DNA of 64,000 bases, taken from assembly GCF_001544915.2 (NCBI RefSeq), contig NZ_FCOE02000006.1:1-64000 (forward strand), in the 5' to 3' direction. The translations under genes were made by a program, and so were the position numbers. Positions within the stretch are counted from its first letter, which is position 1. Each line of letters opens with the position of its first letter. A model generated the notes under the pieces. It did no database searches and was not told where the DNA came from. It was given only the letters and a program-made list of their open reading frames with translations. Positions 1 through 8,559 of the stretch are shown here, one piece after another. The stretch is from Caballeronia pedi (GTDB lineage: Bacteria; Pseudomonadota; Gammaproteobacteria; Burkholderiales; Burkholderiaceae).

Positions 1-571
1 TCACCGCGCCGCGGCCCAGCGCGGCCAGGCGCGTGGCGAGGGCGCCGGTGCGCGCGGCATCGAAGTCGGCGATCGCGAGCGACGCGACGCCCGCATCGAC
101 GAGCGCATGGCCGATCGCCGATCCCGCGCCGCCCGCGCCAATCAGCAGCGCGCGCTTGCCTTTCGGCTCGCAGCCCGCGTCGCGCAACGCCGCGACCATG
201 CCGATGCCGTCCGATGCGCCGCCATGCCACGTACCGTCGGCGTTGCGCTTGAGCATGTTGACCGCGCCGAGAAACGCGCCTTCGTCGGTCAGCGATTTGC
301 AGTGCGCCGTCGCGCTGAACTTGTGCGGCACGGTGATGATCACGCCGTCGCAATTCTGCAAGCGCGCGATGCCTGCGAAGAACGTGTCGAGATCGTCGGG
401 CGCAACGTGCGCCGGAATCACGATCGCGTCGCGGCTCGCCGCGCGCAGCGCCGCCGTGACGCCGGAAGGCGAGCGCACCTGCGCGATCGGGTCGCCGACG
501 ATGAAATACACGCGGGTTGCGCCGCTCAAGCCTGCATCGAGCGATGCGGAAAAGGAAGTGTCCTGCGCCAT
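1..571 (-). CDS. aroE: Shikimate dehydrogenase-like protein, 3' end beyond window
   Basis: NADP-dependent shikimate/quinate-type dehydrogenase, which interconverts 3-dehydroshikimate and shikimate in the cytoplasm. About 190 N-terminal residues are present. Visible marks are GDPIAQVRSP in the substrate-binding N-terminus, TVPHK with the catalytic lysine, NMLKRN, the SDGIG aspartate and the nucleotide loop GAGGAGSAIG. The ATG at 571 follows a GGAGG ribosome site. A half-conserved TGGAATA operator lies about 50 bp upstream, and the gene trails the epimerase and SulP genes on the same strand. This context suggests a catabolic paralogue rather than the housekeeping aromatic-biosynthesis enzyme. 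The C-terminus lies outside the window, so length and substrate preference cannot be judged. Confidence 0.85.
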   Translation of the reverse strand, partial: MAQDTSFSASLDAGLSGATRVYFIVGDPIAQVRSPSGVTAALRAASRDAIVIPAHVAPDDLDTFFAGIARLQNCDGVIITVPHKFSATAHCKSLTDEGAFLGAVNMLKRNADGTWHGGASDGIGMVAALRDAGCEPKGKRALLIGAGGAGSAIGHALVDAGVASLAIADFDAARTGALATRLAALGRGAV

Positions 572-619
572 GCTTCGATTGCCTCCGTGAATGTTGATTT
601 GATGAATGCTAATTGAAAA

Positions 620-634
620 TGGAATAGTGTTCAA
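620..634. promoter_or_regulatory. Partial IclR-type operator upstream of the aroE-like gene
   Basis: TGGAATAGTGTTCAA shares the left arm TGGAATA with the perfect palindrome at 3431-3445 and has a degenerate right arm. It sits in the 164-bp gap between the SulP stop and the aroE-like start, so the latter probably has its own regulated promoter. Regulator identity (the IclR protein at 8560) is inferred. Confidence 0.45.
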
Positions 635-735
635 GAAAATTGAGTTATCGATTGGGAGGCAACTAACCGTCAAATCTTTTGAACTTCACCAAAATCAAGA
701 CCGAAAAATGTCCGGCAGCGGAACCCCGCCGCGTC

Positions 736-2454
736 TCACAACGGTTCAGATTCATGCGCGGCCGGGTTCACGCCCGCCGCCGCGAGCGCTTCGTGGAGGG
801 TGTCGAACACATTTTCCGCGCCGAGCACGCGAGTCAATCCGTGCCGATCCATATCGCTGCGCAAAAAGCGGTTGACGCGTCCAAACAGCACCGCAACGCC
901 GCGCCCGCGCAGCGTCTCGATCAATTCGCCTATCGTGCGCGCGGCGGAGTAATCGAGATCGGTGATCGCGCCCGCATCGACGACGACATGGCGCAATCCA
1001 TCGGCGGCGGTATCGACGAGTTGCTGCACTTCCGCGACGAACAGATGGTCGTTCGCATAAAACAGATCCGCGCCGAAGCGGTAGACGATCAGATCCGGCG
1101 CGGTCATCGCGCCTGGCTGCGTCGGCATGAAGCGCCAGGGCTTACCGGGCGCGACGGGCGTGAGCACCATCGTGTGCGGATGATAGCTGTGGCGCACGTG
1201 CCGCAGCAGCGACAGCGCGACCGCGAGCAGAATGCCATGCTCCACGCCCATCAGCACGACGGCGCCGGCCGTGACGAGCGCCAGCGTGAACTCGCCCGGG
1301 CTTTCCGCGCGGATGTCCTTCAGGCTTTGCACGTTGACGAGGCCGATCGCGATCGTGAACACGATGGCCGCCAGCACGCAATGCGGCAGATAGCGCAGAT
1401 AGCCGCTCAGAAACAGCAGCACGACCGCGACGACCGCCGCGAAAACGAGTTGTCCGAACTGGCTGCGCGTGCCGGCGCGTTCGGCCATCGCGGTCTGCGT
1501 CGGGCTGCCGTTGACGACGAAGGTGCCGCTTATCGCAGCCGCCGCGTTCGCCGCCGCGAGGCCGAGAATGTCGCTGTTGGTGTCCACATCTTCGTGATAT
1601 TGCTGCGCGAACACGCGCGCTGCCGCCGCGCTCTGCGCGATGATCATCACGAAGCACGACGCCGCCACCGGCATGAGATCGAGACACTGCTGCCAGGTGA
1701 CATCGGGCAGGCGGATCGCGGGCAGGCCGCCGTCGACCGGACCCAGCACCGCGATGCCGTGCGCGGCGAAATCGAACGCCTTGCTTGCGGCGATGCTGCC
1801 GATGACAGCGACGAGCGGCATCGGCAGGCGAGGCGCGAAGCGCTTGCAAGCCAGAATGGCGACGATGACGAGCAACGCGAGCCCGAGCGTCAGTCCATGC
1901 GCGCGCGTCACATGCCCGATCACATACACGAACTGCGCGACGCTGCGCGACGACGGATAGGGCACGGCCATGCCGAACAGATCGCCGAGCATCGCGATCG
2001 ACACCTGCACGCCGACGCCCGCGAGAAAACCCGTCAGCACCGTGCGCGACAGAAAATCGGCCAGAAAGCCGAGCTTGAAAAGACGCGCGAGCAGCAAAAG
2101 CGCGGCGGTCTGCAGCGCGACCATGCCCGCGAGCGCGACGTACTCGGGGCTGCCCATCGCGGCCATCGACGAGACCTTGCTCGCGAAGATGGTCGCCGTC
2201 GCGGAATCGGCGGCGACGACGAGATGCCGCGACGCCCCGAACAGCGCAAACGCGAGAAGCGGCAGAAACGCGGTGTACAGCCCCGTGACCGCGGGCATGC
2301 CGGCGATGCGCGCGTAGCCGAGCACTTGCGGAATGTCCATCGACGCGAGCGAGATGCCGGCGAGCGCATCGCGCAAGGCCGCGCGCCGGTTGATCGGCAG
2401 GATGCCTTTGAGAAATCGTGTGCTCGCCGTCGGGCTTCGAGTCGAATCGTGCAT
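736..2454 (-). CDS. SulP-family anion transporter with STAS domain
   Basis: Inner-membrane SLC26/SulP transporter of 572 residues, near the family's usual length. The first two thirds are hydrophobic helices with the family motif region around LASMDIPQVLGYARIAGMP. The last ~120 residues form a soluble STAS domain (DLIVYRFGADLFYANDHLF onward). The ATG at 2454 is preferred; an in-frame TTG at 2478 would add eight residues. It follows the epimerase gene by about 40 bp and precedes the aroE-like gene. Family members carry sulfate, bicarbonate or dicarboxylates. In this catabolic setting an organic anion substrate is plausible but not shown by the sequence. Confidence 0.88.
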   Translation of the reverse strand: MHDSTRSPTASTRFLKGILPINRRAALRDALAGISLASMDIPQVLGYARIAGMPAVTGLYTAFLPLLAFALFGASRHLVVAADSATATIFASKVSSMAAMGSPEYVALAGMVALQTAALLLLARLFKLGFLADFLSRTVLTGFLAGVGVQVSIAMLGDLFGMAVPYPSSRSVAQFVYVIGHVTRAHGLTLGLALLVIVAILACKRFAPRLPMPLVAVIGSIAASKAFDFAAHGIAVLGPVDGGLPAIRLPDVTWQQCLDLMPVAASCFVMIIAQSAAAARVFAQQYHEDVDTNSDILGLAAANAAAAISGTFVVNGSPTQTAMAERAGTRSQFGQLVFAAVVAVVLLFLSGYLRYLPHCVLAAIVFTIAIGLVNVQSLKDIRAESPGEFTLALVTAGAVVLMGVEHGILLAVALSLLRHVRHSYHPHTMVLTPVAPGKPWRFMPTQPGAMTAPDLIVYRFGADLFYANDHLFVAEVQQLVDTAADGLRHVVVDAGAITDLDYSAARTIGELIETLRGRGVAVLFGRVNRFLRSDMDRHGLTRVLGAENVFDTLHEALAAAGVNPAAHESEPL

Positions 2455-2494
2455 GCGTGGCGCCGTGTCCCTGGACAAGCGAATCGTGCCCTAT

Positions 2495-3382
2495 CTACCG
2501 ATAGAACGCCACGGTTTGCCGCAATCCGTCGATGAGCGGCGTCCTCGGCAGATCGGGCAGCAAGCGGGCGAGCGCGGGATCTTCGGGGAAGGATGTCGCG
2601 ATGGGCAGGGGCGCGCCCGCCGCGTCGATGCGCGCGTGCGGCGCGATCGTCTTCAGCGTGTCGATGACGCTGTGCATCGGCGTGATATCGCCCGCGAGCG
2701 TGAACGCGTGCGCGCCGTCGAAGTTGCGTGCGAGCGCGAATTCGTAGGCCGCGGCGACGTCATCGGCGTAGACGAGGCCGGTCGCGCCGGTGAACGGAAT
2801 CGTGTACGGCTCGCCGAGCGCGGCCGCGCGGCATGCAAGGCTCGGCCCTGCGCTCGAACCGGTTTCGCGGCCCGCGCCGTACACGACGAGTGGCCGAAAG
2901 CCAATGCTCGCGATCCCGTGATCGTGCCAGTACGCGCGCGCCGAGCCTTCGCACGCCAGCTTGAACGCGCCGTAGTGCGTCACGGGATGAGGCGTCGCGC
3001 CATCGTCGGGGCCGAAGATGCCGGCGCTGCTCGCATACAGCACCGAGTGCAAACCGCACGCAATGGCCGCATCGAACACGTTCAGCGTGCCCATCAGGTT
3101 GATGCGTGCGCCACGCACCGGATCGGCGGCGCAGGCCGGCGTGAGAATGCCGGCGAGATGGATGACGGCGTCGCAGCCGTCGAGCGCGCTCGCGACATCG
3201 CGCGCTTCGCCAATATCGCCGATGCGCCATTGCACGTTATCGGCATGCTCGGGCGCGAGCGCGCGCACGAGCCGCCCATCCTCGCGCACATCGAACGCGC
3301 GCACTTGCATGCCGCGCGCGAGCAGACGTCGCATCACCCACGCCGCCAGAAATCCGCTTCCGCCTGTCACCAGCACTTGCAT
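2495..3382 (-). CDS. NAD-dependent epimerase/dehydratase (extended SDR)
   Basis: Extended short-chain dehydrogenase of 295 residues. The Rossmann loop is TGGSGFLAAW near residue 6, an acidic residue follows strand 2 (FDVRED), and the catalytic pair is in YGAFK with the preceding YASSAG serines. Such enzymes oxidise, reduce or epimerise hydroxylated rings and nucleotide sugars. It is the first gene of the minus-strand set and is divergent from the flavoprotein operon, sharing the operator at 3431-3445. The ATG at 3382 has AGGTAAGGAC upstream. The substrate is unknown; co-location with shikimate-dehydrogenase-like and KstD-like enzymes points to a cyclic carbon source. Confidence 0.88.
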   Translation of the reverse strand: MQVLVTGGSGFLAAWVMRRLLARGMQVRAFDVREDGRLVRALAPEHADNVQWRIGDIGEARDVASALDGCDAVIHLAGILTPACAADPVRGARINLMGTLNVFDAAIACGLHSVLYASSAGIFGPDDGATPHPVTHYGAFKLACEGSARAYWHDHGIASIGFRPLVVYGAGRETGSSAGPSLACRAAALGEPYTIPFTGATGLVYADDVAAAYEFALARNFDGAHAFTLAGDITPMHSVIDTLKTIAPHARIDAAGAPLPIATSFPEDPALARLLPDLPRTPLIDGLRQTVAFYR

Positions 3383-3430
3383 GTCCTTACCTCTGTTCGT
3401 CTCGAAAATAGTTGATCCACGCTGCGTTTC

Positions 3431-3445
3431 TGGAATACTATTCCA
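3431..3445. promoter_or_regulatory. Perfect TGGAATA-C-TATTCCA palindrome, candidate IclR operator
   Basis: A 7-1-7 perfect inverted repeat lies in the 153-bp divergent intergenic region, 49 bp from the epimerase start and 91 bp from the flavoprotein start. It resembles the TGGAA/TTCCA-type palindromes bound by IclR-family regulators and recurs in part at 620-634 and 8505-8547. Confidence 0.6.
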
Positions 3446-3535
3446 ATATCAAAGCAAGTTCTACAGCAAACACTGATTTCGAATCGTCGGAGGAACGGCG
3501 GAGCGAAACGCAACGAAGCGGCACGGAGCGGACGA

Positions 3536-5308
3536 ATGGTGGAGACACTGGACAATCTCGGGCAGAACGAAATTTTCGATGTCGTGGTGGTCGGCGCGGG
3601 CGGCGCGGGCATGTCGGCGGCGCTGGTCGCGGCGATCGACGGCGCGCGCGTGCTGCTGGTCGAAGCCACCGAGTATGTCGGCGGCACGACGGCGTTTTCG
3701 GCGGGCACGACGTGGATTCCCGGATCGATGCACGCGGCGAGCGTCAATCGCGACGATACCGCCGCGAACGCCGAAGGCTTTCTGAATCGCGCGGTCGGCG
3801 AACGCAGCAGCGCCGCGATGCGCCGCGCGTTCCTCGAGGCGGGTCCGCGGGCGGTCGCGCATATCGAAGCGAATTCCGATGTGAAATATCGCGCGCGGCC
3901 GTTTCATCCGGATTATTTGTCGGAAGTCGAAGGCTCGACGTTGCGTGGCCGCGCGCTGGAGCCGCTGCCGTTCGACGGCCGCAAGCTCGGCCGCGCGTTC
4001 TCGCTGATCCGTCCGCCGCTTCCCGAATTCACCGTGCTCGGCGGCATGATGGTGGACCGCGACGACGTCGGGCATCTGCTCAACATGACGAAGTCCTTCG
4101 CGTCGTTCACTCACGCGATGAAGCTGCTCGCGCGTCACGCGCGCGACCGCATGAATTCGCCGCGCGGCACGCGGCTCGTGATGGGCAACGCGCTGATCGG
4201 GCGGCTGCTGTACTCGCTGCTGCAGCGCGGCGTCACTATTCTGACGGGCACGAAGGTCGAAGCGCTGCATCGTGGCGCGCACGGCATCGAAGCCGTGACG
4301 CTCAGCCACGTCAACGCGCGACGGCGCATTGGCGTGAAAGGCGGCGTGATTCTCGCGAGCGGCGGCTTCAATCGGCATCCGAAACGCCGCGACGCGATGT
4401 TGCCCGGCGCCGATCCTGCCTGGTGCCCCGGCGCGCCCGGCCACACCGGCAGCGCGCAGGATCTCGCGCTGGGTGTGGGCGCGCGCTTCGGCGAGGGCGC
4501 GCTGTCGAACGCATTCTGGGCGCCGGTCTCGGTACGCAAGCGCGCCGATGGCACGACCGCCGTATTTCCGCACTTCATCATGGATCGCGGCAAGCCGGGC
4601 ATGATCACCGTCGATAAGACGGGCAGGCGCTTTCTGAACGAGAACACGTCGTATCACCTGTTCGGCATCGCGATGCAGCAGGCGAACAAGTCGGCGCCAT
4701 CGGTACCCGCGTATCTCGTCACGGATTCCGAAGGACTGCGCAAGTACGGCCTCGGCATGGTGCGTCCGGGCGGCCGTGGCCTCGCGCCTTTCCTCGCCGA
4801 TGGCTATCTCGTCGAAGGCAGCACGCTCGACGAACTGGCGGCCAGGCTCGGCATCGACAAGGCCGGTCTCGCCGATAGCGTCGCGCGCATCAATCGTTAT
4901 GCGCAAACCGGCGTCGATGCGGATTTTCAGCGCGGCACGACGGATTATCAAAACGCCAACGGGGACGCCAACTGGACCGGACCGAACAAGTGCCTCGGCC
5001 CGATCGGCCAGGCGCCGTTCTATGCGGTGCGGCTCTATCCGGGCGATATCGGCGCGGCGACCGGCCTCGTCGCCGACACCGATGCACGCGTGCTCGATCG
5101 CGACGATCAGCCGATCGCCGGTCTGTACGCGTGCGGCAACGACATGCAATCGGTGATGGGCGGCGTCTATCCGGGACCGGGCATCACACTGGGTCCGGGG
5201 CTCGCGTTCGGTTATCTGGCGGCCCGGCATGCGGTGGCGCGCGGCAAGACAGCTCACGAAGCGTTCGCGCTGCCCGTCGAACTTCACACGCCCGAGCACG
5301 CCAGATGA
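3536..5308 (+). CDS. FAD-dependent oxidoreductase, KstD/fumarate-reductase-like (copy 1)
   Basis: Soluble flavoprotein of 590 residues in the FAD_binding_2 family, which includes 3-ketosteroid-delta1-dehydrogenase and fumarate reductase flavoprotein. The N-terminal FAD loop is VVGAGGAGMSAAL, followed by the GGTTAFSAG segment. The C-terminal signature YPGPGITLGPGLAFGY matches the KstD-type FAD/substrate motif. The ATG at 3536 has GGAG eight bases upstream. Its stop overlaps the start of a homologous second flavoprotein (ATGA), so translation is probably coupled. Desaturation of a ring or an enoate-type reduction is expected from the family; the actual substrate is unknown. Confidence 0.9.
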   Translation: MVETLDNLGQNEIFDVVVVGAGGAGMSAALVAAIDGARVLLVEATEYVGGTTAFSAGTTWIPGSMHAASVNRDDTAANAEGFLNRAVGERSSAAMRRAFLEAGPRAVAHIEANSDVKYRARPFHPDYLSEVEGSTLRGRALEPLPFDGRKLGRAFSLIRPPLPEFTVLGGMMVDRDDVGHLLNMTKSFASFTHAMKLLARHARDRMNSPRGTRLVMGNALIGRLLYSLLQRGVTILTGTKVEALHRGAHGIEAVTLSHVNARRRIGVKGGVILASGGFNRHPKRRDAMLPGADPAWCPGAPGHTGSAQDLALGVGARFGEGALSNAFWAPVSVRKRADGTTAVFPHFIMDRGKPGMITVDKTGRRFLNENTSYHLFGIAMQQANKSAPSVPAYLVTDSEGLRKYGLGMVRPGGRGLAPFLADGYLVEGSTLDELAARLGIDKAGLADSVARINRYAQTGVDADFQRGTTDYQNANGDANWTGPNKCLGPIGQAPFYAVRLYPGDIGAATGLVADTDARVLDRDDQPIAGLYACGNDMQSVMGGVYPGPGITLGPGLAFGYLAARHAVARGKTAHEAFALPVELHTPEHAR

Positions 5309-7044
5309 AGCACGAACCGATTCTCGAATGCGATGTCCTCGTGCTGGGTTCCGGCGCGGGCGGGCTGTCGACGGCCGTGACGGCGGCGACGCAGGGCTTG
5401 TCCGTGCTCGTCTGCGAGAAGGAGGACGTGTTCGGCGGCACGACCGCGTGGTCGGGCGGCTGGATGTGGATTCCACGCAATCCGCTCGCGACGCGCGCGG
5501 GCATCGTCGAAGATGAAAGCGTGCCGCGCACGTATCTGAAGAGCGAGCTCGGCGCGCACTTCGACGCCGCGAAGGCCGATGCGCTCATCGAGCAGGGTCC
5601 GCGCATGATCGAATTCTTCGAGCGCAATACGTCGATGCGCTTCATCGACGGCAACCGCATTCCCGATTTCCACACGACGCAAGGCGCGGCGACGGGCGGC
5701 CGCTCCGTCTGCGCGATGCCGTTCGACGGGCGCGCGCTCGGTCCGCTCATCGGCAAATTGCGGCCGCCGCTGGCCGAAGTGACCGTCAAGGGCATGGCGA
5801 TCGCGTCGGGACAGGATCTCGCACATTTCCTGAACGCGACGCGCAGCGCGAAGTCGGCGTGGCACGTGACGAAGCGCTTCGCCGCGTTCGCGTGGCATCT
5901 GCTGCGTTATCGACGCTCGATGCATCTCGTGAACGGCAACGCGCTCGTCGCACGTTTGCTCAAGTCGGCGGCGGATCGTGGCGTCGATCTGCGCACACGC
6001 GCGCGCGCCGTGTCGATCACGCGCGAGGCGGATCGCGTGACGGGCGCGCGCGTCGAGATCGAAGGCGTGATGCATGCGGTGCGCGCGCGGCGCGGCGTGG
6101 TGCTCGCTTGCGGCGGCTATCCGCACGACGCGGCGCGTCAGGCTGAAACCTTTCCCTACACGCCGCACTGGTCGGCCGCGCCGAAAAGCAATACCGGCGA
6201 CGGCATTCGCCTCGGCGAAGCGGCCGGCGCGCATTTCGATGCCGCGCTCGAAGCGCCCGCCGCGTGGGCGCCGGTATCGCTCGTGCCGAAGGGCGACGGC
6301 GCGCCGGTTGCGTTTCCGCATCTGATCGAGCGCGCGAAGCCGGGCGTGATCGCCGTGACGCGCGCGGGCCGGCGCTTCACCAACGAGGCGTCGTCGTATT
6401 ACGACTTCATCTCCGCGCTGATCGGCACGACGCCGGCGGGCGAGGAAGCGTGCGCGTGGCTCGTTTGCGATCATCGCTTTCAGCGGCGCTATGGCCTCGG
6501 CTTCGCGAAGCCGTTTCCGTTTCCGCTCGGGCCTTATGAACGCTCGGGCTATCTGAAATCCGCGCCGACGCTCGAAGCGCTGGCGCAGCAATGCGGCATC
6601 GATGCGCGCGGCCTCGCCGACACCGTCGCCGCGTACAACACCTATGCGAAAGACGGCTTCGATCCGCAATTCCACAAAGGCTCGACGCCCTACAACCGCG
6701 TGCAGGGCGATGCATCGCACGGGCCGAATCCGTGTCTCGCGCCGATCGCCGATGGTCCGTTTCACGCGGTGAAGGTCGTGCCGGGCAGCCTCGGCACGTT
6801 CGCCGGTTTGTCGACGGATGCGCGCGCCCGCGTGCTCGACGCATCGCGCGCGGCGATTCCCGGCCTCTACGCAATCGGCAACGACGCCGCGAGCATGATG
6901 GGCGGACATTACCCCGCCGGCGGCATCACGCTCGGCCCCGCGATGACCTTCGGCTATCTCGCGGGCCTCGAACTGGCCGAACCGGCGCGCGAAAGCAGCA
7001 TCACGAATCTCTCCAACTTCAAACAGGCAAGGACTTTGCAATGA
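5305..7044 (+). CDS. FAD-dependent oxidoreductase, KstD/fumarate-reductase-like (copy 2)
   Basis: Paralogue of the preceding gene, 579 residues, starting at the ATG that overlaps the upstream stop. It shows the FAD loop VLGSGAGGLSTAV, GGTTAWSGGWMWIP, and the C-terminal YPAGGITLGPAMTFGY motif. Two divergent KstD-like flavoproteins side by side suggest a heteromeric enzyme or two consecutive desaturation or reduction steps. The gene in turn overlaps the NIPSNAP gene by 4 bp, so the three form one translational unit. Family assignment is firm; reaction and substrate are inference. Confidence 0.9.
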   Translation: MKHEPILECDVLVLGSGAGGLSTAVTAATQGLSVLVCEKEDVFGGTTAWSGGWMWIPRNPLATRAGIVEDESVPRTYLKSELGAHFDAAKADALIEQGPRMIEFFERNTSMRFIDGNRIPDFHTTQGAATGGRSVCAMPFDGRALGPLIGKLRPPLAEVTVKGMAIASGQDLAHFLNATRSAKSAWHVTKRFAAFAWHLLRYRRSMHLVNGNALVARLLKSAADRGVDLRTRARAVSITREADRVTGARVEIEGVMHAVRARRGVVLACGGYPHDAARQAETFPYTPHWSAAPKSNTGDGIRLGEAAGAHFDAALEAPAAWAPVSLVPKGDGAPVAFPHLIERAKPGVIAVTRAGRRFTNEASSYYDFISALIGTTPAGEEACAWLVCDHRFQRRYGLGFAKPFPFPLGPYERSGYLKSAPTLEALAQQCGIDARGLADTVAAYNTYAKDGFDPQFHKGSTPYNRVQGDASHGPNPCLAPIADGPFHAVKVVPGSLGTFAGLSTDARARVLDASRAAIPGLYAIGNDAASMMGGHYPAGGITLGPAMTFGYLAGLELAEPARESSITNLSNFKQARTLQ

Positions 7045-7652
7045 CTCTGTACGACACAGTCACGTTGACGGTGAAGATCGGCGCGAACGCGCAGGTTTTC
7101 GAGAACATCAAGGCGAGCGGCGACGCGCCCGGCTCGAAGCTGCTCGGCTGCTGGTATTCGGATATCGGCGCGCTCGGCCGCGTGATGGTGCTGCGCGGCT
7201 TCGAATCGGAAGCGGCGCTGATCGGCGAGCGGCGGCGTTTGCTGCTCGAAGGCAATCCGTTCGGCTGCGGCGAATTCATCACCGATGTCGAAGTGAACAG
7301 CTACGCGCTCTTCCCGTTCCTGCCGCCGATCGAGCCGGCCGTGCACGGCGGCGTCTACGAGATGCGCGTCTACGGCACCAAGCTCGCGAGCCTGCAACAT
7401 ACGATCGACGCATGGCAGAACGCCGTGCCCGAGCGCACGAAGCGCTCGCCGCTGATCGGCGCGATGTACGCGCTCGACGGCACCGTGCCGCGCTTTCTCA
7501 ATATCTGGCCGTACCAGAGCGTCGACGAGCGCTCGCGCATTCGCGCCGAAGCCGTGAAGGACGGCATCTGGCCGCCGAAGGGCGGACCGGCGCATCTCAC
7601 GACGATGGAATCGACCATCTACATGCCCGCGCCGTTCTCGCCGCTGCGCTAA
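7041..7652 (+). CDS. NIPSNAP family protein
   Basis: 203-residue protein that looks like two ferredoxin-like alpha/beta halves. The second starts at YEMRVYGTKLASL, the typical NIPSNAP opening. It starts with the ATG overlapping the previous stop by 4 bp. NIPSNAP proteins are dimeric alpha-beta barrel proteins that often accompany catabolic operons; no general enzymatic activity is established. The strict coupling here argues for a direct role in the flavoprotein pathway, perhaps ring opening or an accessory function, but no catalytic residue can be named. Confidence 0.82.
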   Translation: MTLYDTVTLTVKIGANAQVFENIKASGDAPGSKLLGCWYSDIGALGRVMVLRGFESEAALIGERRRLLLEGNPFGCGEFITDVEVNSYALFPFLPPIEPAVHGGVYEMRVYGTKLASLQHTIDAWQNAVPERTKRSPLIGAMYALDGTVPRFLNIWPYQSVDERSRIRAEAVKDGIWPPKGGPAHLTTMESTIYMPAPFSPLR

Positions 7653-7666
7653 CCGGAGACGAATCG

Positions 7667-8491
7667 ATGTCACGACGCAAGCTGTCCCTGTCCGCGCTGA
7701 CGGTCCTCGAACTGACGCCGCCGCAGATGGTCGAGTGCGCGGCGCAGGCGGGCTACGATTTCGTCGGCCTGAGGCTTCTGCCCGCGACCGACACGGAAGT
7801 GCGCCACGAGATCGTCGGCGCGACGTCCCTGAAGCGCGAGACGCTCGCGGTGCTGAAGGACACCGGCATCGGCGTGCTCGATGCCGAAATCCTGCGCCTG
7901 AAGCCCGATACGAACGTGGCCGATTACCAGCCGATGCTCGAAACCGCCGCCGAACTGGGCGCGCGCTACGTGCTCGTCGCGGGCAACGATCCCGATGAGG
8001 CGCGCACAGCGGACCGGCTCGCGGCGCTCTGCGATCTCGCCAAGCCGTATGGCCTGTCGCCGTCGCTCGAACCGATGCCGTGGACCGATGCGAAGGACAT
8101 CGTGCAGGGCGCGCGCATCGTGAAGGCGGCGGGGCGGGCGAACACGGGTTTGATCGTCGATCCGATTCATTTCGACCGCGCGGGTTCGTCGACGGATACG
8201 CTGCGCGCGTTGCCGCGCGAATGGTTCGGCTACGTGCAGTTCTGCGACGCGCCCGCCGCGCGTCCCGCCGATCTCGACACGCTGCTCTATCAGGCGCGCG
8301 CCGAACGGATGATTCCGGGCGAGGGCGGACTCGATCTCGCGGGCATCCTGCGCGCGTTGCCGGACGATCTGCCGTTGTCGATCGAAGTGCCGATGAACGA
8401 ATGGGCCAAATCGACGAACGCGCTGACCCGCGCGAAGCGTCTGCGCGAAGCGACGCTCGCGGTGGTTCAGGAAACTTACGCCGAACATTGA
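7667..8491 (+). CDS. TIM-barrel sugar phosphate isomerase/epimerase-like protein
   Basis: 274-residue xylose-isomerase-like TIM barrel (AP_endonuc_2 family). Visible features are the opening strand (LSLSALTVLELTPPQMVECA), SLEPMPWTDAKD with a metal-ligand glutamate, GLIVDPIHFDRAG with D and H ligands, and a late GEGGLDL/IEVP segment. The ATG at 7667 follows GGAGACGA. The family includes IolE-type dehydratases, hydroxypyruvate isomerase and 3-dehydroshikimate dehydratase. The last would fit the aroE-like gene in the cluster, yielding protocatechuate, but this is a hypothesis. It is the last structural gene before the IclR regulator. Confidence 0.85.
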   Translation: MSRRKLSLSALTVLELTPPQMVECAAQAGYDFVGLRLLPATDTEVRHEIVGATSLKRETLAVLKDTGIGVLDAEILRLKPDTNVADYQPMLETAAELGARYVLVAGNDPDEARTADRLAALCDLAKPYGLSPSLEPMPWTDAKDIVQGARIVKAAGRANTGLIVDPIHFDRAGSSTDTLRALPREWFGYVQFCDAPAARPADLDTLLYQARAERMIPGEGGLDLAGILRALPDDLPLSIEVPMNEWAKSTNALTRAKRLREATLAVVQETYAEH

Positions 8492-8504
8492 CTCAGGCAG
8501 TTGA

Positions 8505-8547
8505 ATTCCGAGGTGGAATCGTGTTCTCATTCCGAATCGGAACTTCC
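8505..8547. promoter_or_regulatory. Cluster of ATTCC/GGAAT half-sites upstream of iclR-type gene
   Basis: ATTCC (8505), GGAAT (8515), a TGGAATCGTGTTC copy (8514-8526) and the perfect TTCCGA-A-TCGGAA palindrome (8530-8542) are packed into 43 bp ending 12 bp before the regulator start. The half-sites match those at 620-634 and 3431-3445. Autoregulation by the IclR protein is the likely reading. Confidence 0.55.
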
Positions 8548-8559
8548 AGAGAATGAAAG

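Noticed and set aside
679..2535. 618-codon plus-strand frame opposite SulP
   Set aside because: Arginine/histidine-rich shadow of a clear membrane transporter on the other strand.
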